Below are positions 59,912 through 64,000 of a DNA stretch of 64,000 nucleotides, piece by piece. The first letter of the stretch is position 1. Every line of letters begins with the position of its first letter. Where the stretch lies: positions 793,001-857,000 of the forward strand of contig NZ_CP035501.1 in NCBI RefSeq assembly GCF_004135585.1, read 5' to 3'. A program made the translations under genes and the position numbers. The notes below the pieces were generated by a model. The model was not told the DNA's origin. It ran no database searches and saw only the letters and a program-made list of their open reading frames with translations. This DNA is from Sphingosinicella sp. BN140058 (lineage in GTDB: Bacteria; Pseudomonadota; Alphaproteobacteria; Sphingomonadales; Sphingomonadaceae).

Positions 59912-62488
59912 TCAATTGCCGAAGGTGCGCTGCCACCAGCCTCGGCGCGGCGGCGCGGACTCGCCGCCCTCGTCGGCCGCCGCCGCCTCGGCGCCGCTCT
60001 CGTCGGCGCTCTCCGCCGGATCATTGGCGGCTGCGGGTGCGGGCGTTTCGACCGGCGCGGCCTCGGCGGGAGCAGCCTTCCGCCGACTCCGCCGCTTCGC
60101 GGCCGGTGCTTCCGGCTCGGCGGCAGGCTCGGCAGCGGCTTCGGCGGGCTGCGCCTCGTCGGCCTTCTTGCGGCGGCTGCGGCGCTTGGGCTTGGCGGCC
60201 TCTTCCTCTGCGGCAGGCGCTTCTGCCGGAGCTTCCGGCGCGACTTCCGCGGCGGCGGCGATCGCCTCGACCGGTGCGGCTTCCGCAGCGACCGCCTCCG
60301 GCGCATCGGCAGCGTCCGCCTTCTTGCGCGCACGCGGCCGGCGCCGCGTCTTCGGCTTCTCCTCGGCGGTCGGTGCCTCCTCGGCAGCCGGTGCTTCCTC
60401 GATCGGCGCAGCCGGAGCGGCTTCGGCCGTGGTCGCTTCGGCGGTCATCGAATCATCCGCCTCGGGCTGCTCGGCATCCGCGCCAGTGCCTTCGCCCTGT
60501 TCGTCGCGGCCTTCCTCGCCTTCCCTGCGGCGACCGCCACGGCGGCCGCGGCGCCGGCGGCGCTTGCGGCCGCGCTCGCCGCCCTCGTCCCGCTCCGGAC
60601 GCTCGCCACGCTCGCGGCGTTGCTCCCGCGGCTCCTCCTCGGCAGCCTCGTCCTCGGCTTCCTCCTCGAGCTCCTCTTCCTCCTCCTCGGGCAGATCCTC
60701 TTCGTCCTCATCATAGACGGGCGGAGCGATCGGCTCGAAGCGGGGTCGGACGGTCGGCGGCGGGCCATGCGATTCGACCGCCATGCGCGCGCCTTCGAGG
60801 CCTTCCTCGATCAACACTTCGACGATCACGCCATAGCGATCCTCGACTTCGGCGATTTCCGCGCGCTTGCGGTTGAGGACGTAGATCGCGGCCTCGCGGC
60901 CGGCGCGAAGCAGGATCCGGCTGCCGCGGCCGCGGCCCGCTTCGTCCTCGATCATGCGCAGCGCCGACAGGCCGGCCGACGATGCAGTTCGCATCAGGCC
61001 GGTGCCCTCGCAATGCTGGCACGGCTTGGTCGACGCTTCGAGCACACCGGTGCGCAGGCGCTGACGGCTCATCTCCATCAAACCGAAGGACGAGATACGA
61101 CCGACCTGAATGCGGGCGCGATCGTTCTTCAGCGCCTCCTTCATCGCTTTCTCGACCTTACGGATATGACCGTTCGATTCCATGTCGATGAAATCGATGA
61201 CCACCAGACCGGCCATGTCGCGCAGGCGGAGCTGACGGGCAATTTCGTGCGCCGCCTCGATGTTGGTCGCGTAGGCGGTCTGCTCGATATTGTGTTCTCG
61301 GGTCGATCGGCCGGAGTTGATGTCGATCGACACCAAGGCTTCCGTCGGGTTGATCACCAGATAGCCGCCCGATTTCAGCTGCACCACCGGCTGGTACATG
61401 GCGGCGAGCTGGTCCTCGACCCCGAAGCGCTGGAACAGCGGAACCGGATCGGAATAGCCGCGCACCTTCTTGACGTGGCTCGGCATCAGCAACTTCATGA
61501 ACGAGCGGGCAGCGCGATAGCCGTCCTCGCCCTCGACGATCACCTCGTCGATGTCGCGATTGTAGATGTCGCGGATGGCGCGCTTCACCAGATCGCTGTC
61601 GCCGTAGATCAGCGCCGGCGCGGCGCTGCCGAGCGTGCGCTCGCGGATTTCGTCCCAAAGCCGGGCGAGATAATCGAAGTCGCGCTTGATCTCGGTCTTG
61701 GTGCGCGACAGGCCCGCGGTGCGGACGATCAGCCCCATCGACGTCGGCAAGGCGAGATCGGCCATGATCTGCTTCAGCCGCTTGCGGTCGGCGCCGTTGG
61801 AAATCTTGCGGCTGATGCCGCCGCCGTGGCTCGTGTTCGGCATCAGCACGCAATAGCGGCCGGCCAGCGAGAGGTAGGTGGTCAGCGCAGCGCCCTTGTT
61901 GCCGCGCTCTTCCTTGACGACCTGAACGAGCAGCACCTGGCGCCGCCGGATGACGTCCTGAATCTTGTAGCGGCGACGGAGCGCTTGGCGCTTCCGGCGA
62001 AGCTCGTCGGCGGCACTCTCTTCCGAACCGCTGGCATTTTCCGGCTTGGCCGGCGCCGCATCGTCCTGAACGTCCGACTCGTCGCCCCCGCCGGCGCCGA
62101 TTTCTTCGACCGGGCCGGAGTCCGCCTCGAAGCCGTCATCGTCTTCGTCCGACTCGTAGCGGCTGTCCTCGGCGGCGCGCAGGCGCTCCTCCTCGGCCGC
62201 ATGTTCAGCCTCCTCGCGGAGCAGAGCCTCCCGATCTTCCTTGGGGATCTGGTAGTAATCGGGATGAATTTCGCTGAAAGCGAGGAATCCGTGCCGATTT
62301 CCGCCATAGTCGACGAACGCCGCCTGCAGCGACGGCTCGACCCTGGTTACCTTGGCGAGATAGATATTGCCCTTGAGCTGCTTGTGCTCGGAAGATTCGA
62401 AATCAAATTCCTCGATCCGGTTTCCCTTGACGACGGCCACCCGGGTTTCCTCGTGGTGGCGCGCGTCGATCAGCATGCGCATTGTCAT
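59912..62488 (-). CDS. rne: Ribonuclease E/G family protein
   Basis: 858 residues. The main RNA-decay and rRNA-processing endonuclease. S1 domain (about 35-210) interrupted by an acidic insert (about 85-165), RNase H/DNase-like fold, catalytic metal-binding Asp in VSIDINSGRS and VVIDFIDME, zinc-link CQHCEGTG. A C-terminal tail from about 580 is unstructured: acidic, an Arg-rich cluster (RKRRRRRGRRGG), then Ala/Glu/Pro with repeated Lys/Arg blocks (KRRSRRKK) that may bind RNA and degradosome partners. GGAG lies 8 bases above ATG 62488. The last residues WWQRTFGN close the protein. Confidence 0.95.
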   Translation of the reverse strand: MTMRMLIDARHHEETRVAVVKGNRIEEFDFESSEHKQLKGNIYLAKVTRVEPSLQAAFVDYGGNRHGFLAFSEIHPDYYQIPKEDREALLREEAEHAAEEERLRAAEDSRYESDEDDDGFEADSGPVEEIGAGGGDESDVQDDAAPAKPENASGSEESAADELRRKRQALRRRYKIQDVIRRRQVLLVQVVKEERGNKGAALTTYLSLAGRYCVLMPNTSHGGGISRKISNGADRKRLKQIMADLALPTSMGLIVRTAGLSRTKTEIKRDFDYLARLWDEIRERTLGSAAPALIYGDSDLVKRAIRDIYNRDIDEVIVEGEDGYRAARSFMKLLMPSHVKKVRGYSDPVPLFQRFGVEDQLAAMYQPVVQLKSGGYLVINPTEALVSIDINSGRSTREHNIEQTAYATNIEAAHEIARQLRLRDMAGLVVIDFIDMESNGHIRKVEKAMKEALKNDRARIQVGRISSFGLMEMSRQRLRTGVLEASTKPCQHCEGTGLMRTASSAGLSALRMIEDEAGRGRGSRILLRAGREAAIYVLNRKRAEIAEVEDRYGVIVEVLIEEGLEGARMAVESHGPPPTVRPRFEPIAPPVYDEDEEDLPEEEEEELEEEAEDEAAEEEPREQRRERGERPERDEGGERGRKRRRRRGRRGGRRREGEEGRDEQGEGTGADAEQPEADDSMTAEATTAEAAPAAPIEEAPAAEEAPTAEEKPKTRRRPRARKKADAADAPEAVAAEAAPVEAIAAAAEVAPEAPAEAPAAEEEAAKPKRRSRRKKADEAQPAEAAAEPAAEPEAPAAKRRSRRKAAPAEAAPVETPAPAAANDPAESADESGAEAAAADEGGESAPPRRGWWQRTFGN

Positions 62489-62903
62489 TGATGTCACTCC
62501 ACGCACGCGCCGCAGCCTTGAGGGCGTCGCGGCACGCGCGTTCGAATATGGACGAAGGCGGCGCCGATCCGGCGCGCGCTTTCTGTGTCCGGGTTGAAAA
62601 GAGGCTGTTCGTGTCTGCTGCTCGTGCCTGGGGCGTCGTCATCGCCGGCCCCGCAGCCCTCGACGCGACGCCCGTAACCCTGAGGGGGCGTAGCCAGTCG
62701 AAGGAAATAAAGCTCATGCAGCGTCAACCTTGGGTGTCCGGCGCAGTGCGCCGGCGCGAGAACTTTCGGCCAAGATGAGAAGGGCTTGGTCGCACTTCAA
62801 CACTGTGCCGAAATTGACTGCTAGCATCTCGGTTGTTCAGCTTCAACCGGCCAGACCGTGATTTTCGCTGGACCGGCGGCAATCGCCGGCCGCAGATACG
62901 GCG
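62489..62903. other. 415-bp gene-free region between rne and amiC (divergent)
   Basis: Long 5' regions are usual for rne, which is autoregulated through its leader. A perfect 7-bp hairpin CCGGCGC/GCGCCGG (62738-62754) and a purine-rich AAGGAAATAAAGC lie inside. No tRNA or small gene was recognised. Promoters for both directions are expected here but not clear. Confidence 0.4.
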
Positions 62904-63764
62904 ATGTCCTTCTTCCTTGCCTTGCTCTCCGCGCTGTTTGCCGCCCTTTCGGGTGGCGGCGGCGAAACGCCGTCGGGCGAGACCATCACGATTCCGCTCG
63001 AGCGTTCGGGCGACAGCAGCCCATCCGGCCCCCTGCCGGCAATCTCAGGCTCGAACGATCCGAGCCGTCCGTTGGTGGTGCTCGATCCGGGTCATGGCGG
63101 GCGGGATCCCGGTGCGACCTCTCCGTTCGGGGGCCGGCACGAAAAGGACGTGACGCTCGCCGTGGCACGGGCGATCCGCGATGCGCTCGCCGCGGGCGGC
63201 AGGGTTCGCGTCGCGCTGACCCGTGACGACGATCGGTTCATCGTGCTTCGCGACCGCTACGAGATCGCGCGCCGCATGGGCGCCGGCCTGTTCATCTCGA
63301 TTCACGCGGACGCGGCGCCAAGCAATGACGGCGCACGCGGCGCAACCATCTACACTCTGTCCGAAGTCGCCTCCGACCGTCAGGCGGCCTTGCTCGCTCA
63401 GGAGCAGAACGAAGCCGACCGGATCGGCGGCGCGCCGCTCGTCGAGGATGCCGGAGTCAACCGCATCCTGATCGATCTCGCCCAGCGCAACAGCATGAAC
63501 GTCTCGGCGCAATTCGCCGCCCTGCTCCGCCGCGAGGCATCGGCCTATTTCCCGTTCCGGCCGGATTATCACCGTTTCGCCTCGCTGATCGTGCTCAAGG
63601 CGCCGGACGTTCCGTCGATCCTCTTCGAGACCGGCTACCTCACCAACGGCACCGACGTCGCCTACATCAACTCGCCCGAAGGACAGCGGCAGATCGCTTT
63701 GGGGATGAACAGCGCCATCGAAACCCACTTCGCTCGTCGGACGCTCGCCACCGCAAGCCGCTGA
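62904..63764 (+). CDS. amiC: N-acetylmuramoyl-L-alanine amidase (AmiC-like)
   Basis: 286 residues. Amidase_3 domain from about 57: VVLDPGHGGRDPGATSP (Zn His), HEKDVTLAVARAIRD (Glu), FISIHADAAPS (His), and catalytic Glu in ILFETGYLTN. The N-terminal part has an export-like hydrophobic start (MSFFLALLSALFAALSG) but no AMIN domain is seen. It cleaves the amide between MurNAc and the stem peptide during cell separation. It is 45 bases above mrcA, and is likely transcribed with it. Confidence 0.9.
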   Translation: MSFFLALLSALFAALSGGGGETPSGETITIPLERSGDSSPSGPLPAISGSNDPSRPLVVLDPGHGGRDPGATSPFGGRHEKDVTLAVARAIRDALAAGGRVRVALTRDDDRFIVLRDRYEIARRMGAGLFISIHADAAPSNDGARGATIYTLSEVASDRQAALLAQEQNEADRIGGAPLVEDAGVNRILIDLAQRNSMNVSAQFAALLRREASAYFPFRPDYHRFASLIVLKAPDVPSILFETGYLTNGTDVAYINSPEGQRQIALGMNSAIETHFARRTLATASR

Positions 63765-63809
63765 CATGCTTCACCCGTGCATCATGATCGGCTAGGTACC
63801 TCGCCGAAC

Positions 63810-64000
63810 ATGACCGCCGAGACCTCGACCCGCTTCACCCTCCACCGCGACGCAGGCGCGCGCTTCGGAGGCTTTTTCCGCAATGCCTGGAGCCGGCGGT
63901 GGGTGAGGATGCTCGCCATTCTCGCCGCGCTTCCGGTCATTCTGTACGGCGCCCTGTGGCTGCTCTTCGCCCGCGACCTGCCGTCGGCCGAATCGCTGCT
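63810..64000 (+). CDS. mrcA: Penicillin-binding protein 1A, N-terminal fragment
   Basis: 63 complete codons from ATG 63810 to the window edge, without a stop. A basic cytoplasmic segment (RNAWSRRWVRM) and one membrane anchor (LAILAALPVILYGALWLLF), then RDLPSAESLL, the start of the glycosyltransferase 51 domain. PBP1A makes and crosslinks glycan. Downstream of amiC, as is usual in sphingomonads. Partial; identification rests on the N-terminal pattern and location. Confidence 0.75.
   Translation, partial: MTAETSTRFTLHRDAGARFGGFFRNAWSRRWVRMLAILAALPVILYGALWLLFARDLPSAESL

Noticed and set aside
59750-62491. 913-codon plus-strand frame opposite rne
   Set aside because: It is antisense to a clear RNase E with full motifs. 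Its long stretches of Gly/Ala/Leu and Arg come from the codon pattern of the other strand; no ribosome site or family motif.

Overview
The window looks like a stretch of chromosome from a high-GC alphaproteobacterium, most likely a sphingomonad (Sphingomonadales). The evidence is the order rne, amiC, mrcA at the right end, a Glu-like tRNA-Gln(CTG), short promoters of the EcfG general-stress type (GGAAC-N16/17-CGTT), and many small secreted proteins, lipoproteins and peptidases. No insertion sequence, CRISPR array, integrase or plasmid backbone is visible. Functions are assigned by reading motifs, not by database search.

Left part (1-17 kb): the tail of an unidentified gene with a strong terminator; a FixJ-like receiver protein that seems to start at ATT; a MarC-type membrane protein; an XRE regulator with its own operator; two tiny membrane proteins; a CE2-type esterase; a PadR regulator with a His/Gly-rich tail, a palindromic operator on its -10 and a DUF2218 partner; an LD-carboxypeptidase with a GNAT enzyme; a large HAD protein; then a divergent esterase and GH9 cellulase pair around a LacI-like operator. 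A solitary S24 (CI/LexA-like) repressor, a MarR-like regulator and a 413-bp gene-free region with three DnaA-box-like sites follow.

Centre (16-31 kb): a periplasmic lipoprotein methyltransferase and mtnP precede the three-gene N-acetylglutaminylglutamine amide (NAGGN) osmoprotectant operon: amidotransferase, GNAT/ATP-grasp synthetase and M42-type peptidase. It is faced by a Crp-type HTH protein without a sensor domain, a glutaminase whose SxxK lysine is tyrosine, and an M49 peptidase lipoprotein. Next come an ABC exporter preceded by a possible 16-codon leader peptide, and a second two-gene ABC system.

Right part (31-64 kb): L,D-transpeptidase and DUF4142, DUF983, MocR, several hydrolases, a CHASE4-like/GGDEF/EAL protein, an M28 peptidase, and a cysteine operon cysE - class I glutamine amidotransferase-like hydrolase - cysK. 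Then an S1-like protease, a subtilase, an MFS transporter, AraC and thioesterase genes, a FixL-like kinase with heme-PAS residues plus a lone receiver, tRNA-Gln, ppx/gppA-rlmE, dsbA-M48 protease, rne, amiC and the first 63 codons of mrcA.

The most notable items are the NAGGN block with its altered glutaminase, the amidotransferase-like enzyme between cysE and cysK, the FixL-type sensor, and several promoter or operator sites, including a 24-bp element that occurs both at the XRE gene and upstream of the ABC exporter.
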